64,000 bases of DNA from assembly GCF_013376005.1 (NCBI RefSeq), contig NZ_JABMJK010000016.1, positions 1-64,000 of the forward strand. The letters are read 5' to 3'. Shown piece after piece: positions 54,640 to 63,258 of this stretch; position 1 is the first letter of the stretch, and each line of letters starts with the position of its first letter. The translations under genes and the position numbers were made by a program. The stretch comes from Duganella sp. SG902. Lineage in GTDB: Bacteria; Pseudomonadota; Gammaproteobacteria; Burkholderiales; Burkholderiaceae_D. Below the pieces are notes generated by a model. That model searched no databases. It was not told the DNA's origin and saw nothing but the letters and a program-made list of their open reading frames with translations.

Positions 54640-55420
54640 CTAGTTTTTCCTCTTCCAGTTCTTTTTGCGCCGCCGCCTGATCCAGCCGCTCGGTGGCGTC
54701 GCGCACGTTACAGCAGGCGGCCTGCCGGTACAACTCCATGGCTTGCGCCATCCGGGTTTTCCTGTCCAACATCCGCAGCGCGCGCGCGTACTGGATGCGC
54801 ACGATGGCCGAGTCCGGGTTCAGCCTGAGCGCCTCGTCAAACTGGCGGTAGGCCTCCTCCTTCTTGACGCCGTAGGTCAGGCCGGCCAACACCGCGCCCA
54901 CCTTGTCCAGGATCTCGGCGTGGTACACCCCCAGCGCCGTGTGCGCATCGGCGCGTTGCGGCGCCAGCCTGATCGCCATGTCGAGACTGCGCTTGACCTT
55001 GGGCCCCAGCCCTTGCGCCAGCGCCTTCACAATCGAAATCCCCTGCGAATACTGGCCCAGCGCATAGGCGTGCCAGTAATAGCCGGCCGGATTATCCGGC
55101 TGCTCGAGCTGCTGGCGCTCGCAGCGCTCGGCCACGCATTCGAAGGTGGCCAGACGCTTCTTCAGATTGGGCTCCAGATAATTGGTGTGCATGCAGATGG
55201 CCTTGTGCGCCACCGCGTAGCCACTCACCCCGACGTCCAAACCCAGCCGCGCGGCCCGCTCGAACTCGCCGGCGTGGAAGGCGATCCATGCCTGCTGCAG
55301 GGCCGGATGGGCGGGGAACACCTCGCGGTCGCCGGCATGCAGTTGCGGCCAGGCCGCTTGCAGGCTCTCCGGCGTGTGTCGATAGGCTGGGTCGGGATAC
55401 GGGAAAGGGGTCCACGCCAT
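54632..55420 (-). CDS. TPR-repeat protein of unknown function
   Basis: 262 residues, no signal peptide. Helical repeats appear as PALQQAWIAFHAGEFERAARLG, AHTALGVYHAEIL and AYRQFDEALRLNPDSAIVRIQYARALR (the last a good TPR). The Glu-rich C-terminus (KELEEEKLGG) is charged. It lies between the TetR gene (14 bp from it) and the LOG gene, all on one strand, suggesting an operon. No function can be assigned. Confidence 0.7.
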   Translation of the reverse strand: MAWTPFPYPDPAYRHTPESLQAAWPQLHAGDREVFPAHPALQQAWIAFHAGEFERAARLGLDVGVSGYAVAHKAICMHTNYLEPNLKKRLATFECVAERCERQQLEQPDNPAGYYWHAYALGQYSQGISIVKALAQGLGPKVKRSLDMAIRLAPQRADAHTALGVYHAEILDKVGAVLAGLTYGVKKEEAYRQFDEALRLNPDSAIVRIQYARALRMLDRKTRMAQAMELYRQAACCNVRDATERLDQAAAQKELEEEKLGG

Positions 55421-55433
55421 GAGGCCTCCGATT

Positions 55434-56099
55434 CTACTTCAACTTCTTCAGGTATTCTTCGGACAGTTTCTGGAACAGCAGGCTGGTTTCATTGCGCAGA
55501 TAAGGGCCGATCTGCGACAGCACCTGGTAACAGCCGCGCGCCAGCGCGTCGGCCATCGACTGCTGCTCGCTGTACTTGCGCGGATTGCGCACGTACTCGT
55601 AGGACAGCCAGTACGTCGCCACCACCACCATGTTGGTGGCCATGGCGTCGATGGCGTTGTCGGACGCCTCCAGCGATTTCTCGCTGCGCAGGTCCTCGCA
55701 CAGCTGCTTGGCGACCTTGATCTTGTGCGCCAGGATCTGCTTGAAGTGCAGCTCCAGCTTGCGGTTGCGCGACAGCAGGTCGTTCAGGTCGCGGTAGAAG
55801 AAACGATAGCGCCAGATCAGTTCAAACATCAGGTGCAGGTACAGCCACACGTCCTCGATGTTGGAACGGCGGCCGTTCGGCACGGTCAGGATGCGCTCGA
55901 TCTCGGCCTCGAACTGCACGAAGATCGAGTTGACGATATCGTCCTTGTTACGGAAATGGTAGTACAGGTTCCCCGGCGAGATATTCATCTCCTCGGCGAT
56001 CACCGTGGTGGTGATATTGGGCTCGCCGAACTCGTTAAACAGGCGTAAGGACAGCTCTAATATGCGTTCGCGGGTGCGGCGGGGGGCTTTTTGTAGCAT
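55434..56099 (-). CDS. TetR-family regulator, PhaD-like
   Basis: 221 residues. The N-terminal helix-turn-helix is RRTRERILELSLRLFNEFGEPNITTTVIAEEMNISPGNLYYHFRNKDD, with the FGEPN...SPGNLYYHF pattern of PhaD. The rest is a helical ligand domain. PhaD controls phasin and polymerase genes in pseudomonads; a PhaF-like phasin gene lies directly upstream (102 bp away), which supports the comparison. The start is MLQKAPRR; a longer frame has no ribosome binding site. Confidence 0.82.
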   Translation of the reverse strand: MLQKAPRRTRERILELSLRLFNEFGEPNITTTVIAEEMNISPGNLYYHFRNKDDIVNSIFVQFEAEIERILTVPNGRRSNIEDVWLYLHLMFELIWRYRFFYRDLNDLLSRNRKLELHFKQILAHKIKVAKQLCEDLRSEKSLEASDNAIDAMATNMVVVATYWLSYEYVRNPRKYSEQQSMADALARGCYQVLSQIGPYLRNETSLLFQKLSEEYLKKLK

Positions 56100-56201
56100 G
56101 GCGGGGAGACCTCTGTTTTTTCTGGTGCAAGCATAACACCGATGCTCATCACAGAGGAACACCCACGCATGCTTTTAGGCGCACATAGCGCGCAGATGCC
56201 G

Positions 56202-56573
56202 TTATTTAGCCTTCTTCGCGGCCGGCTTGCCGGTGGCGGTCTTCTTGGCCGCGGGCTTCTTCACGGCCGGTTTGGCGGCGGCCTTGGTCCCGGCCTTTTT
56301 CACCGCCGGCTTGGCGGACAGCGCCGCCACCTGCCTGGTCAGCTCGTCGATGCGCTGGTGCAGCGCGTCGACCTCCTGCCGGGTCGGCACGCCGATCGAG
56401 CTCAGCGCGCGCAGCACGCGCTCCTCGAACAACTGCATGGAAAAGAACTTGCCCTCGTCCTCCTGGGCCTTGGCGAAGGCGGCCAAGCCGGCTTGCCAGA
56501 TCTCTTGCGACGACATGCGGACCGCGTCCGCCAACTGATCATCGTTCTTCTTCAACTTCTTAGCCATGTCCAT
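56202..56573 (-). CDS. PhaF/PhaI-type polyhydroxyalkanoate granule-associated protein
   Basis: 123 residues. The N-terminal phasin part (ADAVRMSSQEIWQAGLAAFAKAQEDEGKFF, ALSSIGVPTRQEVDALHQRIDEL) carries the leucine-zipper-like end of PhaI/PhaF. The C-terminus is a basic Lys/Ala/Pro repeat (AAKPAVKKPAAKKTATGKPAAKKAK), like the histone-like tail of PhaF that binds DNA and shares granules at division. It is shorter than Pseudomonas PhaF. It is followed by the TetR gene on the same strand. Confidence 0.85.
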   Translation of the reverse strand: MDMAKKLKKNDDQLADAVRMSSQEIWQAGLAAFAKAQEDEGKFFSMQLFEERVLRALSSIGVPTRQEVDALHQRIDELTRQVAALSAKPAVKKAGTKAAAKPAVKKPAAKKTATGKPAAKKAK

Positions 56574-56631
56574 CCCATGCGTGCTGTTTGCCGATATTTT
56601 ATTCTAGCCGAGCACTTCTAGAGAATGGTTA

Positions 56632-57393
56632 CTAATGCGGCAGCGGAACATCGGCCGGCACTTGATGCGGCTTCATCCATTTCTGGTGAAGCTTGAGGAA
56701 GCTGCCATCGCGCTTCATGTCGCGCAGCGCGCCGTCCCAGGCGTTGATGGTGGCGGCCGGCGTGCCGCCGGAGAAGGCGAAATGCACGTCGATCTGATCG
56801 AGCCGGAAAGCCACCTCCACCTCGCCGGCCGGATAGCCGCTCTGGCGCAACGCGTCGACATACAGCTCCTCGCCGTCGAACCACAGGTCGAAGCGGTGAT
56901 TCATCAACATCCTGGCGGCGGTGGCGGAGGTATTGGTTTCGTCCGACAAATTGTAGCCCTGCGCGCGCGGCAGGCTGACGAAGATGCTGCCGCGCCGTCC
57001 GCCGGCGCGCAACGTGCGCGGATCGACGTTCTGGCGCTGCCACTCGGCCGGCGCGCCCTTGCGCGCGAACGCCGTCACGCGGGTGCTGAAAATGGGGCCG
57101 ACAAAGCGCATGCTGCGCTCGCGTTCTGCCGTGCGCACGATCGACAGCAGCATCACGCCGGGCTCCGCCACCGCCAGCGTATTGGCGCGCGCCCATGGCA
57201 CGATCTCGATCGGATCGTGCTGGCCCAACCGGTCCTGGATCGCCAGCGCCAGCTCCACGGCGAAGCCATCGGGCCGCGCGCCGTTCTGGAAGCTCACCGG
57301 CTTGCTCTCCATGCCATAGATTTTCAACGGCGCAGCCTGGCCCGCGCCGGCCAGCAGCAGGCACAGGGCACAAGCGAGGCGTATCAGGTTCAT
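56632..57393 (-). CDS. Periplasmic solute-binding protein, family 3 type
   Basis: 253 residues with a signal peptide (LACALCLLLAGAGQA). It has the amino-acid-binding fold (SBP_bac_3): PLKIYGMESKPVSFQNG, DGFAVELALAIQDRLGQHD, FSTRVTAFARKGAP, then GALRDMKRDGSFLKLHQKWM. There are no ABC transporter genes beside it, so it may be an orphan binding protein or a sensor for another system. The ligand is unknown. Confidence 0.82.
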   Translation of the reverse strand: MNLIRLACALCLLLAGAGQAAPLKIYGMESKPVSFQNGARPDGFAVELALAIQDRLGQHDPIEIVPWARANTLAVAEPGVMLLSIVRTAERERSMRFVGPIFSTRVTAFARKGAPAEWQRQNVDPRTLRAGGRRGSIFVSLPRAQGYNLSDETNTSATAARMLMNHRFDLWFDGEELYVDALRQSGYPAGEVEVAFRLDQIDVHFAFSGGTPAATINAWDGALRDMKRDGSFLKLHQKWMKPHQVPADVPLPH

Positions 57394-57826
57394 GCACTGG
57401 ATAGTACCTCAAGTTACCGGCTTGAAAGTATGGCCTTCAGGAGTAAGGAAATTCTGATTCCGTTGTCGGAAAATGGCGAACAGATTTTTGCGCCGCCTAT
57501 GAAGAACGATAAAACTATCGATATCATAAATCCAATCAATTATAGCCATCAACAGCGGTGCCATATAGTCAGTCTTAACACCTCAACTGACAAGGATCCC
57601 ACGATGATGCTATCCCCCCTGAAGGCCGAGGCCGCTGGCCCCAATCGAGCGTTCACGGCAATCACTCTCCCGAACATGGCGACGCTCGTACGGGCGAGGT
57701 AAGTTGCCCGCCAAACGAGCACGCGGCGCTGGCCGGCTATGCCGCGGTCGGCCACGGGCGAGGTGTCCGGCCTCATGTCTTCCACCTCAAATGCGACAAC
57801 AACTCTTGATCTACTCGAAAAATAAT
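57394..57826. other. Intergenic region upstream of the chemoreceptor
   Basis: 433 bp between divergent genes. A stretch around 57440-57600 is A/T-rich relative to the rest of the window. One open frame from ATG 57430 to 57702 (90 codons, beginning MAFRSKEILIPLSENGEQIF) has no good ribosome binding site and no recognisable family, so I do not call it a gene. A shorter in-frame ATG at 57604 has AAGGA upstream. The region must also contain promoters for the chemoreceptor and solute-binding protein. Confidence 0.4.
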
Positions 57827-59482
57827 ATGAGCTTTCTTTTTAACATAGCCAATCTGAAGGTAGGCACGCGCCTCGCGTTGGGGTTTGGCATCCTGATGTC
57901 GTTGATGCTGGGCCTGACCGCGACCGGTGTGTACCGTGTCAATCGTATCAATACCAGCCTGGCCACCATTGGGGACGCCAACAGCGTCAAACAACGTTAC
58001 GCCATTAACTTCCGTGGCAGCGTCCATGATCGCGCGATCGCTTTGCGCGATGTGGTACTTGAATCGGACCCCGGGGCTACGCAGCGACAACTCGCCCTGA
58101 TCACAACATTGGCCGCCAACTATGCCCGCTCCGCCACCCCAATGGACGCGTTGTTGCGGGCAGGGAAAATGGATCAGCTCGAAGCCGACGCATTGCGCGA
58201 CATCGCGGCGGTTGAAATCCGAGCGTTGAAGGCGACCGACGAGGTGGTGCGGCAAAAGTTGGCGGGCGATCTGGCATCCGCCCAGCGTGTGCTGCTGCAC
58301 GAGGCCAGGCCGGCCTATGTCGACTGGTTGAACAACATCAATGTGCTGATCGATCTCGAGGAAGCCAAAAATAAGGCGGAATCAGCCGATGCCCGCGCTG
58401 TCGCCCAAGCCTTTGCACAACTGATGATTGGCTTGTCCGCGCTGGCGATCGGCTTGGCGGCGGTGATCGGCTGGATCATCACCCGTAGCGTGGTGGGGCC
58501 GATCAGGCAAGCGACCGCGGCGGCGCGCACCATGGCGACCGGCGATCTGACATTGTCTATCGACGCCAGCAGCAGCGACGAAGGTGGGCGCATGCTGCTG
58601 GCCTTGCGCGAGTTGCGCGACAGCTTGGAGGTCACGCTCAGGCAAGTAAGACGGCAGGCGCTCAGCGTGGCCGGCATTGGCGCCGAGATCGAAGCGGACA
58701 ACCAGTTTTTGGACATGCGCACTTCTCAGCAGGCGACAGCGCTGGAAGAGACGCACGCGGTCATGCAGCAACTTAGCGCGCACGTCCAACACAATGCGCT
58801 CCGCGCACAACAGGCCCAACAATTTGCCGACGAGGCCAAGGCGGTGGCGGCACAGGGCGGCACGGCGGTAGCGGAGGTGGTGGCCACGATGCGGGCGATC
58901 GACGAAAGCGCCCGAAAAATCGGCGATATCATTGCCGTCATCGACTCGATCGCGTTCCAGACCAACATCCTGGCACTGAACGCGGCGGTGGAGGCGGCGC
59001 GCGCCGGCGAGGCCGGGCGCGGCTTCGCCGTGGTGGCGGCCGAGGTGCGCAACCTGGCCAGCCGTTGCGCCAGCGCCGCCATGGAGATCAAGCTGTTGAT
59101 CTCGGCCAGCGAGCAAAATGTCGAGACCGGCGGTGTCCTGGTCAACCGCGCTGGCACCACCATGTCCGCCGTGGTTGGCTCGATATCGAAGGTGGCCGAC
59201 ATGATGGGCGGCATCCGCCAGGCCAGCGACGAGCAAGCAAAGGACGTGAGCAGCGCCGGCCAGGCAGTGGCCATGATGGACGGCGCCACCCGTGAGAATG
59301 CGGCATTGGTGACGCAGACCGCGAAGGCATCAGGCCAGATGCGGCTCAACGCGCAACAATTACTGGACGCGGTTGACGCGTTCGCCCTGGCGCCAGATGA
59401 GACGCCTGGTGAGCGTCCGCCGAACACCGGCCATGGTGCCGGCAGAAAAGTCTTACTGGAAAACTCCGCCAAATCACGGTAA
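57827..59482 (+). CDS. Methyl-accepting chemotaxis protein
   Basis: 551 residues. The first membrane helix is near residues 10-32 (RLALGFGILMSLMLGLTATGVYR). A ~170-residue periplasmic four-helix-type sensor (MCP_4HB-like, DAVRDVVLESDPG region) is followed by a second helix (LMIGLSALAIGLAAVIGWIIT). A HAMP domain is followed by the signalling hairpin, whose tip reads AFQTNILALNAAVEAARAGEAGRGF. There is no obvious C-terminal CheR pentapeptide. MSFLFNIANLKVGTRL was chosen as the start. No che genes lie beside it. Confidence 0.92.
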   Translation: MSFLFNIANLKVGTRLALGFGILMSLMLGLTATGVYRVNRINTSLATIGDANSVKQRYAINFRGSVHDRAIALRDVVLESDPGATQRQLALITTLAANYARSATPMDALLRAGKMDQLEADALRDIAAVEIRALKATDEVVRQKLAGDLASAQRVLLHEARPAYVDWLNNINVLIDLEEAKNKAESADARAVAQAFAQLMIGLSALAIGLAAVIGWIITRSVVGPIRQATAAARTMATGDLTLSIDASSSDEGGRMLLALRELRDSLEVTLRQVRRQALSVAGIGAEIEADNQFLDMRTSQQATALEETHAVMQQLSAHVQHNALRAQQAQQFADEAKAVAAQGGTAVAEVVATMRAIDESARKIGDIIAVIDSIAFQTNILALNAAVEAARAGEAGRGFAVVAAEVRNLASRCASAAMEIKLLISASEQNVETGGVLVNRAGTTMSAVVGSISKVADMMGGIRQASDEQAKDVSSAGQAVAMMDGATRENAALVTQTAKASGQMRLNAQQLLDAVDAFALAPDETPGERPPNTGHGAGRKVLLENSAKSR

Positions 59483-59592
59483 TCCAGGTCGCGACAGCAA
59501 GCGGGGCGACGACAACTCGCGGTTGCTCAACCGGTCAACGCGGCGAGAATTGCGCTCCCCCGGCGCGGGCACCGGCGCCCGGTAGGGGCGGC

Positions 59593-62500
59593 TTACTCCA
59601 CCACCCTGGCTTCCTGGATCGCGGGCCCGGGGCCGCCGTGCATTTGCGCCTGCAGGCGGAAGCCTTCGCGGATGTTCTCGCGCAGCACCGCCCCCTTCCA
59701 CGGCTTGGTGTAGAAGCGGTCGATGGCGCCGTGGTTGATGGCGGCCATGATCGGCGTCAGGTCGGCGTAGGCCGACAGCATGATGCGGAAGGTGTCCGGA
59801 CACAGGTTCTTGACCCGCTCCATGAACTCGGTCCCGCTCATCAAGGGCATGCACTGGTCGCACAGGATCACCTGCACCCGGTGCCGCGCCAGGATGTCGA
59901 AGCCCTCGGCCGCCGTCTGCGCGGTCAGGATGCGGTAGCCGTCCTGAGACAGGAAGTCGGTCAGCACGTCCAGCATGAAGGCGTCGTCGTCGACGATCAG
60001 CAGGGTCTGCTGATCGACCACGTCCTCGTTCGGCGGCGCCTGCATGCGGCGGCCCTCGCGCAGCATGGCCTCGAACTCGTCCTCGGGCAGCGGCCGGCTG
60101 AAGAAGTAGCCCTGCATCTCGTCGCAGCCGTGGCGCCGGAGGTAGGACAGCTGCGCGTCCTTCTCCACCCCCTCGGCCACCACGTTCAGCTTGAGGCTGT
60201 GCGCCATGTTGATGATGGCCAGCACGATGGCGGCGTCGTCCGGGTTGCTGGTCACCTCGCGCACGAAGGCGATGTCGATCTTCAGCTTGTCGATCGGGAA
60301 GCGCTTGAGGTAGGCCAGCGAGGAATAGCCGGTGCCGAAGTCGTCGATGGAGATCTGGATCCCCAGCGCCTTCAGGTTTTGCAGCACGGTGATGGTTTCC
60401 TCGGCGTTGGACATCAGCGAGCTCTCGGTCAGCTCCAGCTCCAGCAGCTCCGGGGCGATGCCGTGCTCGCGGATGGCCTTCAGCACCTCCTCCTCCAGCC
60501 CGCCGACGAAGAACTGGATGCCCGAGACGTTGACCGACAGGCGCACCGCGCCGGCCTGCGTCTTGTGCCAGTGGGCGATCTTGCGGCAGGCCTCGTGGAT
60601 CACCCAGGTGCCGACCCGCACGATCAGGCCGGTCTCCTCGAGGATGGGGATGAACAGCGCCGGCGACACCATGCCGTGGCCCGGCCGCTGCCAGCGGATC
60701 AGCACCTCGGCGCCGCTGACGCGGCCGCTGTCGATGTGCACCTTGGGCTGGAAGAACAGCACGAACTCCTCGTTCTCGATGGCGCGCCGCAGCGCGTTCT
60801 CCAGGTCCAGCCGCGCCAGCGACTGCGCGTTCATCTCGGCGGTGAAGAAGCGGAAGGCGTCGCGCCCGGCCTCCTTGGCGCGGTACATGGCGGTGTCGGC
60901 GTACTGGATCAGGGTGTCGGGCTCGGTGCCGTCGTCCGGGTAGACGGCGATGCCGATGCTGGCCGTGACCGTCGCCTCGTGCCCCTTCAGGTCGAACGGC
61001 CGGCGCAGCGCCTCGCGGATCTTGTCGACCACCGCGATGGCGTTCTGCGCGCCCTCGGGCAGCATCAGGATGGCGGCGAACTCGTCGCCGCCGAAGCGGC
61101 CGATGGTGTCGCGCACGCGCAGGCAGTCGACCAGCCGGCTCGAGAACTGGCGCAGCAGCTCGTCGCCGATGGTGTGGCCCAGCGTGTCGTTGACGTTCTT
61201 GAAGCGGTCGACGTCGAGGAACAGCACCGCCAGCGACCACTTGTGGTCCTCGGCCTGGCGCAGCGAGTGCGCCAGCGAGTCGTAGAACTGGCTGCGGTTG
61301 GGCAGTCCGGTCAGGGTGTCGAAGTGCGCCAGCTTGAGCAGGCGCTGCTCGGCCTCCTTGCGCTCGGTGATGTCGCGCGCCACCGCCACCAGGATCCAGT
61401 TGGCGCCCGAGCGCAGCGTGCGCCGCTGCACCTCCACCGCCAGCGCCGAGCCGTCCCTGCATTGCAGCAGCAGCTCGGTCATGGCGCCGCTCTGGTCGCC
61501 CGCCAGCAGCTTGTCGTACAGCTCCTCCAGCTTGTGCAGGTCGCCCTCGAGCGAGCGGTTGGGGCCGACCTTGAGGAAGTCCTCGCGCTCGAAGCCCAGC
61601 ATGCGGCAGGCGGTGGCGTTGACGTCGACGAAGCACATGCCGGCGCGGTCGACCAGGAAGATGGCGTCGGCGGTGGCGTCCATCGCCAGCCGGAAGCGGC
61701 GCAGGTCCTCGTCCAGGCGGATGCGCGCGTTCATGTCCAGCGTCAGCTGCGCGTGGTGGCGCTTGATCTCCTCGTACAGCAGCAGGTTCTCGTAGGCCAC
61801 CGCCAACTGCGCCGCCACCGTGCCGGCCACCCGCTCGTCGACCTCCGAGAAGCCGTCCGCGCCCAGCTTGTCGACCAGGTACAGCCAGCCGTGGGTGCGC
61901 TCGCGCGAGGCGATCGGCACGCCCAGGAAGGAGTGCACCGGCGGATGGGTGGGCGGCAGGCCGACGCTGGCCGGGTCGCCGTTCAGGTCGTTGATGCGGC
62001 ACGGCAGGCGCTGGTCCAGCAGGCCGCGCAGCACGCCGGCGCGCGGGGTCTGCGCGATCTGCCGCGCCGGCATGCCGGCGCCGCAGCTGGCAAAGTAGCT
62101 CAGCTCACTCGCGCCCGGCTCCAGCACGCCCAGGCAGGCGTACTTGGAGACGCAGATGTTCTGCGCCACCCGGCAGCCGATCTCCACCAGCGCGGCCGGG
62201 TCGCGCTCGGCGCCGAGCTCGATGCCCAGCTCGATCAGCGCGGTCAGGCGCAGGCTCACCGCCTGCAGGCTGGACAGCGAATGCGAGAGCCGCTGCGTCA
62301 TGCGCGACAGCGGTTCGGCGCTGTCCTGCTCGCTGTCGCCGGCCAGCTGGGTGATCAGCTGGCTGCTCGACTCCAGCTCGTCCAGGTACTCGGCCACCTT
62401 GTGGTCGATGTCGTGGAGGCGGCCCTCCGGCGGCGGCTCGGGCGCGAACGCCGGCAGCCCCGCGGCCGGCGGCGCGCCCTCGGCCAGGCCCAGCGCCTCC

Positions 62501-63243
62501 TGCACCGTCTGCAGGATCACCTCCGGGTCGGACGGCTTGGGCAGCACCCAGCGCACGCCGCACGACTGCGCCACCGCCATGGCCTCGCGCTCGCGGTAGG
62601 TGGCGGTGTAGAAGATCACCGGCACGTTGGCGGTCTCCTCGTGCTCGTGCATGCGGGTGACGAACTCGTAGCCATCCATGTTGGGCATCAGGATGTCGGA
62701 GATCACCAGGTCCGGCTTTTCCGCCAGCACCATCTTCAGGCCCTCGGCGCCGTTGGACGCCTCCAGCAGGCGGTGGCCGCCGTAGCTCAGCAGCGTCATC
62801 AGGAACTCGCGGTTGAGCACGTGGTCATCCACGATCAGGATCGTGGCCGTGTCGTTCTTGCCCGGGGACGACACCGCCCCTTGTAAAAAAGACTCGATCT
62901 GCGTGACGAAGGTGTCCGGCTCGATGGGCTTGCCGATGTAGCCGTCGAAGCCGGCCTCCAGCAGCTTCTCGCGGTCGCCCACCATCGCCAGCGCGGTCAC
63001 CGCCAGCGCCGGGATGTGGCGCACGGCCGGATCGGACTTGAGCGCGGCCACCACGCCGTAGCCGTCCAGCTTGGGCAGGTGGACGTCGCAGATGATCAGG
63101 TCCGGCAGCTCGCGCCGGGCGGCGGCCACGCCGGCCTCGCCGTCGCTGGCCGACAGCGGCGTGTAGCCGAACGCGCGCAGCAGGTACACCATCAATTCCA
63201 TGTTGGTGGCGTTGTCTTCGATAATCAGGATCCGTGCCGACAC
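59593..63243 (-). CDS. Multi-domain signalling protein: REC-REC-GAF-PAS-GGDEF-EAL-REC
   Basis: 1216 residues, no membrane segment. REC1 (~3-120; LIICDVHLPKLDGYG), REC2 (~135-250; LVISDILMPNMDGYE), GAF (~345-490), PAS (~520-635; FRLAMDATADAIFLVDRAG), GGDEF (~650-810; RVRDTIGRFGGDEF, with its RxxD inhibitory site intact), EAL (~830-1070; here EVLIRW, with ELTESSLM, DDFGTGYSSLAYL, QGYFFSRP intact), and REC3 (~1085-1200; VILCDQCMPLMSG, with an FYTKPW end). It can probably make and degrade c-di-GMP. It begins 15 bp after a histidine kinase, its likely phosphodonor. Confidence 0.93.
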   Translation of the reverse strand: MSARILIIEDNATNMELMVYLLRAFGYTPLSASDGEAGVAAARRELPDLIICDVHLPKLDGYGVVAALKSDPAVRHIPALAVTALAMVGDREKLLEAGFDGYIGKPIEPDTFVTQIESFLQGAVSSPGKNDTATILIVDDHVLNREFLMTLLSYGGHRLLEASNGAEGLKMVLAEKPDLVISDILMPNMDGYEFVTRMHEHEETANVPVIFYTATYREREAMAVAQSCGVRWVLPKPSDPEVILQTVQEALGLAEGAPPAAGLPAFAPEPPPEGRLHDIDHKVAEYLDELESSSQLITQLAGDSEQDSAEPLSRMTQRLSHSLSSLQAVSLRLTALIELGIELGAERDPAALVEIGCRVAQNICVSKYACLGVLEPGASELSYFASCGAGMPARQIAQTPRAGVLRGLLDQRLPCRINDLNGDPASVGLPPTHPPVHSFLGVPIASRERTHGWLYLVDKLGADGFSEVDERVAGTVAAQLAVAYENLLLYEEIKRHHAQLTLDMNARIRLDEDLRRFRLAMDATADAIFLVDRAGMCFVDVNATACRMLGFEREDFLKVGPNRSLEGDLHKLEELYDKLLAGDQSGAMTELLLQCRDGSALAVEVQRRTLRSGANWILVAVARDITERKEAEQRLLKLAHFDTLTGLPNRSQFYDSLAHSLRQAEDHKWSLAVLFLDVDRFKNVNDTLGHTIGDELLRQFSSRLVDCLRVRDTIGRFGGDEFAAILMLPEGAQNAIAVVDKIREALRRPFDLKGHEATVTASIGIAVYPDDGTEPDTLIQYADTAMYRAKEAGRDAFRFFTAEMNAQSLARLDLENALRRAIENEEFVLFFQPKVHIDSGRVSGAEVLIRWQRPGHGMVSPALFIPILEETGLIVRVGTWVIHEACRKIAHWHKTQAGAVRLSVNVSGIQFFVGGLEEEVLKAIREHGIAPELLELELTESSLMSNAEETITVLQNLKALGIQISIDDFGTGYSSLAYLKRFPIDKLKIDIAFVREVTSNPDDAAIVLAIINMAHSLKLNVVAEGVEKDAQLSYLRRHGCDEMQGYFFSRPLPEDEFEAMLREGRRMQAPPNEDVVDQQTLLIVDDDAFMLDVLTDFLSQDGYRILTAQTAAEGFDILARHRVQVILCDQCMPLMSGTEFMERVKNLCPDTFRIMLSAYADLTPIMAAINHGAIDRFYTKPWKGAVLRENIREGFRLQAQMHGGPGPAIQEARVVE

Positions 63244-63258
63244 GCGTCCCTCGCTTTC

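Noticed and set aside
57430..57702. 90-codon open frame before the chemoreceptor
   Set aside because: No good ribosome binding site and no recognisable family; treated as intergenic with a small-ORF possibility only.
59638..62886. A 1082-codon open frame opposite the GGDEF/EAL gene
   Set aside because: Antisense shadow in GC-rich DNA; composition is biased and the opposite strand has complete conserved domains.
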